A DNA stretch of 62,365 bases from CAZKTO01 sp964555685. Lineage in GTDB: Bacteria; Chloroflexota; Dehalococcoidia; SHYB01. The stretch spans positions 1-62,365 of the forward strand of contig CAZKTO010000009.1 of assembly GCA_964555685.1 (NCBI GenBank). The letters are read 5' to 3'. How positions within the stretch are numbered: the stretch's first letter is position 1; each line of letters begins with the position of its first letter. The notes below the pieces were generated by a model. It ran no database searches and was not told the origin of the DNA. It worked only from the letters and a program-made list of their open reading frames with translations. Of the stretch, positions 15,574 through 23,857 are shown piece by piece. The position numbers were made by a program, and so were the translations under genes.

Positions 15574-15602
15574 AATCTAGCAAAGGGCCGCACAACTGTC
15601 AA
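15574..15602 (-). promoter_or_regulatory. Promoter of the fmdB-dtd transcript
   Basis: Minus strand TTGACA (15602-15597), 17-bp spacer, TAGATT (15579-15574). The predicted start point falls at the edge of the CIRCE dyad, the normal arrangement for HrcA repression. Confidence 0.75.
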
Positions 15603-15630
15603 TCAGGGCGCGGCCCGCCAGGGAGCGCCC

Positions 15631-15828
15631 CTAGGCCCCACTCCCCGGCGGCAGGACGAGCCCGCTCGATCGCAAGGTGGCGCCCCGGCCCGCGATGCGC
15701 TCGGCGCGCTGGAGGTAGTCGGCGAACCACACGAAAAACTCCGCCATGTCCACGTGGACGTGGCACAGGCCGAACTTGTTCGGGTTGCGCACCACGCGCT
15801 CGCACTTGGGGTACTGGCACCGCTGCAT
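15631..15828 (-). CDS. Small cysteine-containing protein of unknown function
   Basis: 65 aa. CQYPKC followed by GLCHVH suggests a small C..C..C.H zinc site at the N-terminus. The middle (MAEFFVWFADYLQRAERI) is an amphipathic helix. It starts 18 bp after the stop of the PI3K-like gene and is read on the same strand, so it probably shares the transcript and may work with that protein. I do not recognise the family. Confidence 0.5.
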   Translation of the reverse strand: MQRCQYPKCERVVRNPNKFGLCHVHVDMAEFFVWFADYLQRAERIAGRGATLRSSGLVLPPGSGA

Positions 15829-15846
15829 GGCGAGGCGCCTCCTTCA

Positions 15847-16605
15847 TCAGATGGGTGGCCACGGGTAGGGCCGCCACGAGTCGGCGAGGCGGGCCATGGG
15901 GATGGTGGACGAGGCCAGCAGGCACGCGGCTCGTTCGCTCAGCGCCGCGACCTCCCTGGAGGTCAGGTGCGCCTGCAGATCGCCGTGCAGCCCATCGTCC
16001 TTGAGCGCCGCGGCGATGCTCGCCTTCAGCTCGCGGGAGACCGGCTCGTCGCTCAGGTCCCACATGACCGTGCGCAGCTTGGGCTCGGCGAGGAACGAGA
16101 GGCCGTGGTCGATTCCCCAGATGCGGCCGTCGGCGTCGCGCAGCACGTGGCCGCCCTTCCGGTCGGCGTTGTTGATCAGGCAGTCGAAGAGGGCGATGCG
16201 CACCATGGCGTCCTTGTGCCGCTCGACCAGATTGAAGAAGTGGACCCCGGCCTCGGCGCGGACGTAGAGCTGGACCGAGCCGATGCCGTGGGGCCCCTGG
16301 CGGATCACGGTGGGCGGCACGATGGCCCAGCCCAGCGCCTGGCTCACCCGATAGGCCAGGTACTCGCGCTGGTAGAGGGTGCCCGTGGGAAAGTCCCACA
16401 GGTGCGACTCGCCGCGCTGGGGCTTGTAGACCGCCGGGCAGACCGTGGACTTCCCTGCCTCGATCTCGACCAGGAAGGTGGCGTTGTACCCGGCGAGGGA
16501 GCCGCGCTGCCCGCAGACCTTCCCCTCCTGGAGGATGGCGCAGACCTGGTCGGGCGATAGCCGGTAGACGTCCACCAACCTGACCCCCCTGAAGGCTGAA
16601 GCCAT
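15847..16605 (-). CDS. SCO1664-family (TIGR03843-like) PI3/4-kinase-fold protein
   Basis: About 252 aa. Resembles conserved actinobacterial/Chloroflexota proteins with a phosphatidylinositol-kinase-like fold. Kinase-like motifs are visible: AVYKPQRGES (nucleotide-binding lysine), ALFDCLINNADRKGGHVL (catalytic D...N-like loop, about residue 140) and WGIDHGLSF (metal-binding aspartate). Substrate unknown. The start is uncertain: the first ATG (16605) overlaps a TACAAT -10-like box (16609-16604), so GTG at 16575 or TTG at 16578 may be the true start. Confidence 0.75.
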   Translation of the reverse strand: MASAFRGVRLVDVYRLSPDQVCAILQEGKVCGQRGSLAGYNATFLVEIEAGKSTVCPAVYKPQRGESHLWDFPTGTLYQREYLAYRVSQALGWAIVPPTVIRQGPHGIGSVQLYVRAEAGVHFFNLVERHKDAMVRIALFDCLINNADRKGGHVLRDADGRIWGIDHGLSFLAEPKLRTVMWDLSDEPVSRELKASIAAALKDDGLHGDLQAHLTSREVAALSERAACLLASSTIPMARLADSWRPYPWPPI

Positions 16606-16648
16606 TGTAGCAAAGGGCCCAGGCCCAGGCCACGCGCGCCGCCGTTAC

Positions 16649-16721
16649 CGCAGGGCCCTTCGATTATTCCGGGAACACCTTTCTGTCAAGAAAGGGTTCC
16701 CAGGACAACCGAACGACCCTG
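16649..16721. repeat. Short form of repeat family A with 8-bp target duplication
   Basis: CAGGGCCCTTCGATTATTCC...CGAACGACCCTG: both ends of the family A element around one hairpin. GCCGTTAC occurs on both flanks (16641-16648 and 16722-16729), consistent with a target site duplication. The right duplicate contains the TAA stop of the FixH-like gene, so insertion preserved the stop codon. Confidence 0.65.
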
Positions 16722-16725
16722 GCCG

Positions 16726-17274
16726 TTACGGGCGGGGGCCGCCGGAGCGGATGGCGCTCCGCCGCCGCATGGTGGCCCAGGCCAGGAGCGCGATGCCGGC
16801 GACCACGCCCACCGCCACGAGCCACGTGACGGTGCCCGTCCATCCCGCGCGGTCGGGGGTCCGCGCCACGATGGCGCCATCGACGCTGCCCGCGCCCAGA
16901 GCGCCCGTCGCCGTGACCGTGAAGCCCCAGCGTCCCGAGTCGTCCATCGAGATAAGGACGCCGTAGAACCCCTGGCTCGTGGGCTGTCGCAGGAACTCCA
17001 CAGGCCCCAGGAGCTCCCCATCGGGCTTGGTCATCGTGAGCTGCACGGTGGCGTCCGGCACTGGCCTCCCGTCGGCCGCGGCCAGCAGGTGCACGGTCAG
17101 GCGCGTGCCCAGGCCGGCCACCGGCTCCGGCGGCTGAGCGAAGAGCGTGATCTGATATGGCCCGCTGACTCGCCGAGCCAGCTCGATCTCCCGCTCCTGA
17201 GCGTCGACCGTCGTTGCCGCCGCACCCACCAGGGCAACCGCCATCGCCCCCAGTGCCACCACGCGTATGAACAA
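16726..17274 (-). CDS. FixH/YtkA-like membrane-anchored extracellular protein
   Basis: 182 aa. N-terminal signal peptide (MFIRVVALGAMAVALVGAAA...TTVDAQ), an extracytoplasmic beta domain (about residues 30-135) with GPYQITLFAQPPEP, VQLTMTKPDGELLGP and YGVLISMDDSGRWGFTVTAT, and a C-terminal membrane helix (WTGTVTWLVAVGVVAGIALLAWATM) with an arginine-rich cytosolic end. The middle resembles FixH/YtkA-type domains, some of which handle copper or sit near cytochrome oxidase genes; no such genes are nearby. Repeat family A short copies bracket it on both sides. Confidence 0.65.
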   Translation of the reverse strand: MFIRVVALGAMAVALVGAAATTVDAQEREIELARRVSGPYQITLFAQPPEPVAGLGTRLTVHLLAAADGRPVPDATVQLTMTKPDGELLGPVEFLRQPTSQGFYGVLISMDDSGRWGFTVTATGALGAGSVDGAIVARTPDRAGWTGTVTWLVAVGVVAGIALLAWATMRRRSAIRSGGPRP

Positions 17275-17360
17275 GACGGATCCCTTTCGTCAGCGGCCCC
17301 GAGCGCCGGCCCCTCTATCCTCCTCTGCCGCCCCGCCAAGGTCAACGCCACACCCCGGCT

Positions 17361-17423
17361 CATTGCTGTGCTGGGGAGACCTCTTTTACAAAAGAGGGTT
17401 CCCGGGACAACCGAACGGCCCTG
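17361..17423. repeat. Degenerate short form of repeat family A
   Basis: CTGGGGAGACCTCTTTTACA...AAAGAGGGTTCCCGGGAC then CGAACGGCCCTG. The right end is well preserved; the left terminal repeat is eroded. It ends 2 bp before the stop codon of the thiolase-like gene at 17426. Confidence 0.55.
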
Positions 17424-17425
17424 GC

Positions 17426-18577
17426 CTACCCCCGCCGGAAGACGGCGGCGCCGGCGAGGGGGCCGCCGCCGTTGGAGGCGACGCCCACGCGGGCGTCCTT
17501 CACCTGGCGTTCGCCGCACCGGCCCTGCAACTGGAGGATCACCTCGTTGATCAGGCCGATGCCGTGGATGCGCCCCTCGGAGAGCTGCCCGCCGCTGGTG
17601 TTGAGCGGGAACTTGCCCTTGTAGCTCAGGTTGTCGCCCTCAAGGAAGCCGCCCAGCTCGTCCAGCTTGCAGAAGCCCAGGTCCGCGATCCAGAGGGCCG
17701 TCAGGTACGTGAAGCCATCGTAGAGGCCGGCCACGTCCACGTCCTTGGGCGAGAGCCCGCTCATCCTCCACAGCCGGTCGGCCACGTACCAGGACGACTG
17801 GTGGCGCATATCGTCCCACTGCTCCCAGTTCGGCCGCGGCCCCACGCCGAAGTTGGCGGCCGAGACGTAGACCGGCGGGTGCGGAAAGTCGCGGGCGCGC
17901 CCGGCCGGGACGAGCACGATGGCGCCAGCGCCGTCCACCGGCAGGTCGCAGTCCAGCAGACGCATGGGCTCGCTGATGTAGCGCGAGGCCAGGTAGTCCT
18001 CGATGGTGATGGGCGTGCGCATGACAGCCCGCGGGTTCATGGACGCGTGCCGCCGAAGGGTGACGGAGATGTTCCCGAGCTGGCGCTCGGTGACGCCCGT
18101 CTCGTGCATGAAGCGCCGCATCCAGAGGGGCGCCCAGGCGAGGATGTTGTTGGAGCCGTAGGGGGCGCGGAAGGCCGCCTCGGGCCACATGGTGGAGTAG
18201 CTGGCCAGCACCGCCCGCGCCTCGGGCGGGAAGGGCTGGGGCCGCGGCTTGACGATGCTCCGGTAAGCGATGGCCACGTCGCACATGCCGCTGGCCACGG
18301 CGGCCACCGCTTCGACAACGCCGGTGATGGCGGCCGGCCCGTAGGAGAAGTTGCAGTACCAGGTCAGGCTGGGGATGCCGACGCCCTCGGCCACATCCAT
18401 GGCGTTGGGCGGGCTGGCGCCGCCCAGGCCGTTCACATCGATAGGCTTCAGGCCGGCGTCCTTGAGGGCGTTGATACAGGCCTCGATGGCCAGGCCGGTG
18501 ACGCTCATGCCCGTCTGCCGGGCGATGCGGCTGTAGCCGACGCCGGCGACGGCGACCTTGTCCCGGTGGTAGCTCAA
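17426..18577 (-). CDS. Thiolase-like lipid-transfer/acetyl-CoA acetyltransferase-type protein
   Basis: 383 aa. Thiolase superfamily, non-decarboxylating SCP-x/Ltp2-like branch. Landmarks: KVAVAGVGYSRIARQTGMS, AIEACINALKDAGLKPIDVN, CDVAIAYRS and the C-terminal GGQLSEGRIHGIGLINEVIL...NGGGPLAGAAVF. The canonical catalytic C-terminal cysteine is not evident (the CHG/CGG loop reads NGGGPLAG), which fits Ltp2-type retro-aldolases rather than thiolases. Its start overlaps the DUF35 gene by 4 bp; such pairs form aldolase complexes in steroid side-chain degradation (known for Ltp2-ChsH2; inferred here). Confidence 0.8.
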   Translation of the reverse strand: MSYHRDKVAVAGVGYSRIARQTGMSVTGLAIEACINALKDAGLKPIDVNGLGGASPPNAMDVAEGVGIPSLTWYCNFSYGPAAITGVVEAVAAVASGMCDVAIAYRSIVKPRPQPFPPEARAVLASYSTMWPEAAFRAPYGSNNILAWAPLWMRRFMHETGVTERQLGNISVTLRRHASMNPRAVMRTPITIEDYLASRYISEPMRLLDCDLPVDGAGAIVLVPAGRARDFPHPPVYVSAANFGVGPRPNWEQWDDMRHQSSWYVADRLWRMSGLSPKDVDVAGLYDGFTYLTALWIADLGFCKLDELGGFLEGDNLSYKGKFPLNTSGGQLSEGRIHGIGLINEVILQLQGRCGERQVKDARVGVASNGGGPLAGAAVFRRG

Positions 18578-18996
18578 TCACGTAACCCCGCCGCGGGCTT
18601 GAAGTACGGCACCGAAAGGTCCGCTGCCACATCCTGGAAGGTGACCTCGACGGGCATGCCGATGCGCACCTCCTCCGGCGCGCAGCCCACGATGTTGGTG
18701 GTGAGGCGCACGCCGGGCTGCTCCTCGAGCTCGACGAGGGCGACGACGTAGGGCGGCGGCATCCCCGGCTGGAACTGCTGCCGGACGATGCAGAAGGTGA
18801 AGACCTTGCCCCGGCCGCTCACCTTCTGGGGCTTGACGTTCTCCGACCAGCACTTGGGGCAGAAGGGCTTGGGGTAGTGAATATAGAAGCCGCAGTCGCC
18901 GCAGCGCTTGATGAGGAGCTCGTGACGCCGGGCGCCCTCCCAGAAGTCGCGGTTGTCCTCGTCGAGGACGGGGAAGGGCTTGGTGTAGTCCGGCAT
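18574..18996 (-). CDS. DUF35 Zn-ribbon/OB-fold acyl-CoA-associated protein
   Basis: 140 aa. N-terminal helix (FPVLDEDNRDFWEGARRHEL), rubredoxin-like zinc ribbon CGDCGFYIHYPKPFCPKCWS, and a C-terminal OB-fold (GRGKVFTFCIVRQQFQPGMP...VRIGMPVEVTF). Such proteins are partners of thiolase-like enzymes and bind the CoA moiety. Translationally coupled (ATGA-type 4-bp overlap) to the thiolase-like gene. Confidence 0.9.
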   Translation of the reverse strand: MPDYTKPFPVLDEDNRDFWEGARRHELLIKRCGDCGFYIHYPKPFCPKCWSENVKPQKVSGRGKVFTFCIVRQQFQPGMPPPYVVALVELEEQPGVRLTTNIVGCAPEEVRIGMPVEVTFQDVAADLSVPYFKPAAGLRD

Positions 18997-18999
18997 GGC

Positions 19000-19387
19000 G
19001 CGGCCATGATACGGGAGCGAGGGGAGAGCGTCAACGGCGCCCAGCCTCTTTGCCAGGGTGTTTTACAGATGAATGCATAAGTTCCTAAACGACCTGGCGT
19101 TCTGGCCCTCTCCCTCCTGTCCCCCTCGAAGGACTCGGGGCAAGCTCTCTCCTGAAGGGAGAGGGACGATACCCCCCTTCCTCTTTAGGGAAGAGCCTGC
19201 CCTGAGTCTTCCGAAGGGGGGCCAGGGGGTTAGGTCACGAGTGGCGTGAGCGAGGACCGAGGTTGAGCAATCAATGCTCGGCTCCGTAAAACGCCCCGGC
19301 GCTTTCCTTGACGGCCCCTGGGGCGCATACTATCCTTACGGGCGCCTGGCCGCCTGGGGGCATCCGGGCCGGGTCTCTGCCATCCGC
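19000..19387. other. Intergenic region mostly filled by repeat B1
   Basis: Between the divergent DUF35 and VOC genes. 19069-19285 is repeat family B. I see no supported gene; a TTGACG at 19308 followed by TACTAT at 19328 is too closely spaced (14 bp) to call a promoter. Confidence 0.5.
19060..19292. repeat. Repeat family B, copy 1 (217-bp core)
   Basis: The core 19069-19285 runs from ATGAATGCATAAGTTCC to AATGCTCGGCTCC and matches 41771-41925 in reverse orientation. Copy 1 has two extra segments, each a small CTCGAAGGACTCGG- or GAGTCTTCCGAAGG-type hairpin. Outside the core, GTTTTAC (19060-19066) and GTAAAAC (19286-19292) form a perfect inverted pair. Non-coding. Confidence 0.6.
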
Positions 19388-20263
19388 ATGATCCAGATTG
19401 AGAAGCTCGCCCACGTCACCCACGCCGTGCTGGACCGAGCCGCCGCCAAGGCGCTCTACCAGCGCATCCTGGGCGCCACCGTCTTCTATGAGGGCCGGCT
19501 GCCGGCCCAGGGGCGCGAGTCCTCGCTCCTCCTCGTCCACGACCTCTGCGTCGAGCTCATCGACGTGGCGCCCAAGCAACGCTCGGAGGCCTACACGGCC
19601 AAGCACGGCGGGCGCTTCCACTCGATAACGCTGCGGGTCCGGGACATGGCGCAAGCCGCCGAGTGGCTCCAGGGCCACGGGGTCCGGATCGTCGAGCGGC
19701 ACGCCGGGCACTTCGCCATCGACCCGGCGTCCGCCCATGGCGTTCGCATGGAGTTCACCGACGCCGCCCCGCCCGGCGACCCCCGCGGCCGCCCCGGCTG
19801 GCGCGCTCATGGAGACCCAGGCCCCATCGTCTTCGATGGTCTCTGGTCCGTCACGCTCCTCGTGGACGACGTGCCCAAGGCCGACCGCTTCTTCCGGAAC
19901 GTCCTGGGCGCGAGGCAGATAGGCGAGCGCCTGGAGGGCGAGCACGCCCAGCGCAGCAAGTTCTACGCCATGGGGACCTCCCGCGTGGTCATCATGGTGC
20001 CGAAAGAACAGGGCTCGCAGCTCACGCGCGTCGTGGAGACGCAGGGGCCGGGCATTCACGGCGTCTGCCTGACGACGACCGACCCGGAGGGCGCGGGCCG
20101 CTACCTGCGAGCCCAGGGGCTGGGGCTCCTGGGCAGCGTCGAGACGCGCCTGACCACTCACCCCCACGGCTTCATGGGCGCGCGGTACCTCTTCATGCGC
20201 CGGCCGGACCCCAGCGATCCTCTGTACGTCTGGGAGGAGCCCCTCCCGGCGCGAGAGGGCTAG
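19388..20263 (+). CDS. Two-domain VOC (glyoxalase/dioxygenase-fold) protein
   Basis: 291 aa. Two vicinal-oxygen-chelate modules: residues 1-125 (IEKLAHVTHAVLDRAAAKAL... RFHSITLRVRDMAQAAEWL) and about 150-285 (WSVTLLVDDVPKADRFFRNV...IHGVCLTTTDPEGAGRYL). Candidate metal ligands are the histidines in HVTHAV, FHSITL and GIHGVC. Start at MIQIEK: the longer open frame runs into repeat B. It is followed after 17 bp by a CoA-transferase, so it likely acts in the same catabolic route. Dioxygenase, epimerase or glyoxalase activity cannot be told apart. Confidence 0.8.
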   Translation: MIQIEKLAHVTHAVLDRAAAKALYQRILGATVFYEGRLPAQGRESSLLLVHDLCVELIDVAPKQRSEAYTAKHGGRFHSITLRVRDMAQAAEWLQGHGVRIVERHAGHFAIDPASAHGVRMEFTDAAPPGDPRGRPGWRAHGDPGPIVFDGLWSVTLLVDDVPKADRFFRNVLGARQIGERLEGEHAQRSKFYAMGTSRVVIMVPKEQGSQLTRVVETQGPGIHGVCLTTTDPEGAGRYLRAQGLGLLGSVETRLTTHPHGFMGARYLFMRRPDPSDPLYVWEEPLPAREG

Positions 20264-20280
20264 GGGCCGAAGGGAGACCG

Positions 20281-21522
20281 ATGTCCAGCGCCCCTTCGAC
20301 AGGCCCAGAGCTTGCCCCGCGTCATCCGAGGGGGCGGGCCCTCGCCCACGTGCGCGTCCTGGACCTCACCCAGCACATCGCCGGGCCTTACTGCACCAAG
20401 CTCCTCGCCGACTATGGCGCTGAGGTCATCAAGGTGGAGCGGCCCGGCGGCGGCGACGTGGCCCGCCGCCTCGGGCCCTTTCCCGGCGACGCGCCCGACC
20501 CCGAGGCCAGCGGCATCTTCGTCTATCTGAACGGCAACAAGAGAGGCGTCACCCTCGATCTGACCACCGGCTCTGGTCAGGCGATCCTCCGGGACCTGGT
20601 CCGCGCCGTCGATCTCGTCGTCACGAGCTCGCCGCCGCGGGTCCTCGCACGGCTGGGGCTGGAGCACCAGACGCTGGCCCAGGCCAACCCCAAGATCGGG
20701 ACCGTCTCCATCACCAACTTCGGCCTCTCGGGGCCCTACCGGGACTATCGGGCCGATCATCTGGTGCTCTGCGCCCTGGGGGCCTGGGCCCAGTACCTGG
20801 GCCACAAGGACCGGCCGCCGCTCCAGGCGGGGCTGGACCTGGCGCTGCAGGTCGCGGGGCTGCAGGCGGCCTCGGCGGCGCTGGGCGTCTACCGGCTCTG
20901 CCAGGACACCGGCCAGGCCCACCACGCCGAGCTCTCGGTCTTGGAGACGGTGACGTGCATGCTGCCCGCCTCCGTCCTGCGGTACGCCATGACCGGCATC
21001 ATCGAGACGCGCGGCATGTACCCCTTCCCCAGCCAGGGCATCCTGCGTGCTCAGGACGGCTACCTGGGCGTCAACACCCTCACCGAGAGCCATTGGGAGC
21101 TCCTGTGCCAGTGGACGCGCATTGAGGAGCTGCTGACGGATGAGCGGTTCAAGACATCGGCCAGCCGCTGGCAGCACACCGACTACCTGCGCCAGCGGGT
21201 CGAGGCCTACTTCGCCGGCAAGTCTGCCCGCGACCTCTTCCACGAGGGGCAGGGCTGGCGGGTCGCCACGGGCCTGGTCTCCACCGCCAAGGACATCGTG
21301 GAGTCGGAGCAGCTCCGCGACCGGCGCTACTTCGTGAGGACGGGCCACCCGCGCCTGGGGGAGGCGGAGCAGCCCGGCGCCCCGGTCCGCATGGCGGCCA
21401 CGCCGTGGGCCCTGCGGTCGCCAGCGCCGGCCCTGGGCCAGCACAACACCGAGGTCTACTCCGGCCTGCTGGGCCTCTCGTCGATGGAGCTGGTGAAGCT
21501 GCGGGAGCAGCGGGCGATCTAG
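20281..21522 (+). CDS. CaiB/BaiF family III CoA-transferase
   Basis: 413 aa. ALAHVRVLDLTQHIAGPYCT, LADYGAEVIKVERPGGGDVA, KRGVTLDLTTGSGQAILRDL and the C-terminal LGQHNTEVYSGLLGLSSMEL are all family signatures. The central motif reads GQAHHAELSVLETV where most relatives have G.GQ.VD.S..E, so the conserved aspartate position carries Glu or is shifted; activity should be checked. Start at ATG 20281, 17 bp after the VOC gene. Confidence 0.88.
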   Translation: MSSAPSTGPELAPRHPRGRALAHVRVLDLTQHIAGPYCTKLLADYGAEVIKVERPGGGDVARRLGPFPGDAPDPEASGIFVYLNGNKRGVTLDLTTGSGQAILRDLVRAVDLVVTSSPPRVLARLGLEHQTLAQANPKIGTVSITNFGLSGPYRDYRADHLVLCALGAWAQYLGHKDRPPLQAGLDLALQVAGLQAASAALGVYRLCQDTGQAHHAELSVLETVTCMLPASVLRYAMTGIIETRGMYPFPSQGILRAQDGYLGVNTLTESHWELLCQWTRIEELLTDERFKTSASRWQHTDYLRQRVEAYFAGKSARDLFHEGQGWRVATGLVSTAKDIVESEQLRDRRYFVRTGHPRLGEAEQPGAPVRMAATPWALRSPAPALGQHNTEVYSGLLGLSSMELVKLREQRAI

Positions 21523-21536
21523 GAGCGCGCGAAGCC

Positions 21537-22769
21537 ATGACGCGACTGCCGCTGGAGGACGTACGGGTCATCGACCTGAGCCACTGGTGGGCCGGGCCCT
21601 ACGCGACGATGAACCTCGCGGGCCTGGGCGCCGAGATCATCAAGGTCGAATCGGTCCAGCGGCTGGACGGCTACCGGGGCGGCTACTCGGCCAAGGGCGA
21701 CCGGCCCTGGGAGGCGGCCCCGACGTTCCTCGCCTTCAACCTGGGCAAGAAGGACGTCACGCTGGACCTGACGAGGCCCGAGGGCGTGGCCCTGCTCCTG
21801 CGCCTCGTCCGCGTGGCCGACGTCATCATCGATAACTACAGCGCCCGCGTCATGGAGAACTTCGGCCTGAGCTACCCCATGCTCCAGAAGGAGAACCCGG
21901 GCATCATCGCCGTGTCCATGCCGGGCTTCGGGTCCAGCGGCCCGTGGAGGAACTACACCGGCTTCGCCTTCAATCTCGAGCAGCTCTCGGGCATCGCCCA
22001 CCACACGGGATTCGCCGACGGCCCGCCGTGCAACATCGGCGCCGCCGCCGACCCGATCATGGGCATGTACGGCGCCTTCGCCGTCATGACGGCCCTGGAG
22101 GCGCGCCGCGCCACCGGCCGGGGCCAGGCCGTCGATCTGGCGCACCTGGAGGCCCTGACGACGTTCGCGGCGGGCCCCGTCCTGGACTACCAGCTCAACG
22201 GCCGCGTCCCCTCGCGGACGGGGAACCGGCATCCCACGGCGGCCCCCCATAGCTTCTACGCCTGTCGCGGGGAGGACCAGTGGGTGGCCATCGCCGTCTA
22301 TGGCGACGAGGAGTGGCGCCGGCTGGTGCGGGCCCTGGGCGGTCCGGCGTGGGCCCAGGACCCGCGCTTCGCCAACGAGCTGGGGCGGTGGAAGCACCAG
22401 GACGAGCTGGACCGGCAGATCGCGGCGTGGACGGCGGGCCAGGAGAAGCGCGAGGTCATGCGCATCCTGCAGGAGGCGGGCGTGGCCGCCGGCGCCGCCC
22501 TCGATGCCCGCGACCTCTCCCAAGACCCGCATCTGGCGGCGCGCGCTCTCTACCAGCAGATCGACCGCCCCTACGTGGGGACCAAGCCCTACCCGCGTCC
22601 GCCGTACCTGGTGGACGGGGAGCCGCTGCGTTGGAGCGGGCCAGCGCCAACGGTGGGCGAGCACAACCGGCAGGTGCTCCAAGAGCTGCTGGGCCTGACC
22701 GGCGCCGAGCTGGCCCGGCTCGAGCGGGACAGGATCATCGGCACGGCGCCCTTGGGACCAGGTGCGTGA
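21537..22769 (+). CDS. CaiB/BaiF family III CoA-transferase
   Basis: 410 aa, 14 bp downstream of the previous CoA-transferase. LEDVRVIDLSHWWAGPYATM, KKDVTLDLTRPEGVALLLRL, IIDNYSARVMENFGLSYPML and GRGQAVDLAHLEALTTFAAG. It is most similar in layout to the protein at 11871 (both have NYSA/NYAAGVMEN/EK and CYPCRG/FYACRGEDQW). The longer upstream frame to 21405 overlaps the previous gene, so ATG 21537 was chosen. Confidence 0.9.
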   Translation: MTRLPLEDVRVIDLSHWWAGPYATMNLAGLGAEIIKVESVQRLDGYRGGYSAKGDRPWEAAPTFLAFNLGKKDVTLDLTRPEGVALLLRLVRVADVIIDNYSARVMENFGLSYPMLQKENPGIIAVSMPGFGSSGPWRNYTGFAFNLEQLSGIAHHTGFADGPPCNIGAAADPIMGMYGAFAVMTALEARRATGRGQAVDLAHLEALTTFAAGPVLDYQLNGRVPSRTGNRHPTAAPHSFYACRGEDQWVAIAVYGDEEWRRLVRALGGPAWAQDPRFANELGRWKHQDELDRQIAAWTAGQEKREVMRILQEAGVAAGAALDARDLSQDPHLAARALYQQIDRPYVGTKPYPRPPYLVDGEPLRWSGPAPTVGEHNRQVLQELLGLTGAELARLERDRIIGTAPLGPGA

Positions 22770-22930
22770 GCCGGGGCGCCAGCGGCGCTCCGGCGTGGGG
22801 CACGTGACCCGTCTCCCAGAGCGCGTATAACGGTGCGTTGCCCGCCGAGCCGTCGCGACTGGATGGCGATGATCCGGCGGCGTGGCGGCGGTCGCCCGCG
22901 CCAGGCGCTCGTCGAGACGCCGCCCCGCCC

Positions 22931-23857
22931 CTACGTCCCGTAGGCCCTCTTGAGCGCCGCCGCCACCTGCTGCATCGCCTGCCTGGACCTGTCCATGGCC
23001 TCCACCATCCCGAAGAAGCCGTGGATCATGCCGTCGTACCGAGTGCAGACGGTGGGCACGCCCGCCTGCTGGAGCCGCCTGGCGTAGGCCTCCCCCTCGT
23101 CCCGGAGCGGGTCGAACTCGGCCGTGATGATCGTGGCGGGCGCCACGCCCCGCAGGTCGGCGGCCTTGATGGGCGCGGCGTAGGGGTGCGAGGCGTCGGC
23201 GGGGGAACGCAGGTAGAGGTCCCAGAACCAGACCATCATCTCCTTGGTCAAGAGGTAGCCGCTGGCGTTGTCCTGGTAGGACCGGGTCTGGTAGTTCCGA
23301 TCGATGACCGGGTAGAGCATCACCTGGTGGACCAGAGCGGGGCCACCCCGGTCCCGGGCCATGAGGGCCACCACGGCCGTCAGGTTGCCGCCCGCGCTAT
23401 CGCCGGCGATGGCGATCCTCTTCGGGTCGATATTGAGCTCCCCGGCGTGCTCGGCCACATACTTGGTGGCGGCGTAGCAGTCCTCGGGCCCGGCGGGAAA
23501 GCGGTGCTCGGGCGCCAGCCGGTAGTCGACGGAGACGGCGACGCAGCCGGCCCGGTCCACGATGTGGCGTACCGTGCCGTCGTGGGTGTCCAGGTTGCAG
23601 ATGACCCAGCCGCCGCCGTGGAAGTAGACGAGCCCCGGGAAGGGGCCCCGGCCTGCGGGGGTGTAGGTACGCACCGGGATATCGCCACCGGGCCCAGGGA
23701 CCTTCCCGCCGGCCACGCGGTGCACCTGCGGGCCGGGAGCGCGGGGCGCCGCCAGCGTCTGGGCCCGCGCCTCGGCGGGCGTCAGGGTCTGCATGGGCGG
23801 CCGCTTCAGCGTGGCCAGCTGGTCGAGCACCGTCTTCGCCTGCGGATCGAGGGGCAT
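22931..23857 (-). CDS. Alpha/beta hydrolase fold-3 (hormone-sensitive-lipase-like esterase)
   Basis: 308 aa. Hydrolyses short-chain esters. The oxyanion motif YFHGGGWVICNLDTHD, nucleophile elbow IAGDSAGGNLTAV (Ser about residue 157), the acid in EFDPLRDEGEAYARRL and the histidine in DGMIHGFFGM complete the triad. Start at MPLDPQAKTVLDQL; the 19 extra codons upstream lack conservation. Isolated on the minus strand between CoA-transferase and the SDR remnant. Confidence 0.92.
   Translation of the reverse strand: MPLDPQAKTVLDQLATLKRPPMQTLTPAEARAQTLAAPRAPGPQVHRVAGGKVPGPGGDIPVRTYTPAGRGPFPGLVYFHGGGWVICNLDTHDGTVRHIVDRAGCVAVSVDYRLAPEHRFPAGPEDCYAATKYVAEHAGELNIDPKRIAIAGDSAGGNLTAVVALMARDRGGPALVHQVMLYPVIDRNYQTRSYQDNASGYLLTKEMMVWFWDLYLRSPADASHPYAAPIKAADLRGVAPATIITAEFDPLRDEGEAYARRLQQAGVPTVCTRYDGMIHGFFGMVEAMDRSRQAMQQVAAALKRAYGT

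Noticed and set aside
19308..19333. Promoter TTGACG...TACTAT ahead of the VOC gene
   Set aside because: The spacing of 14 bp is too short for a sigma-70 promoter.
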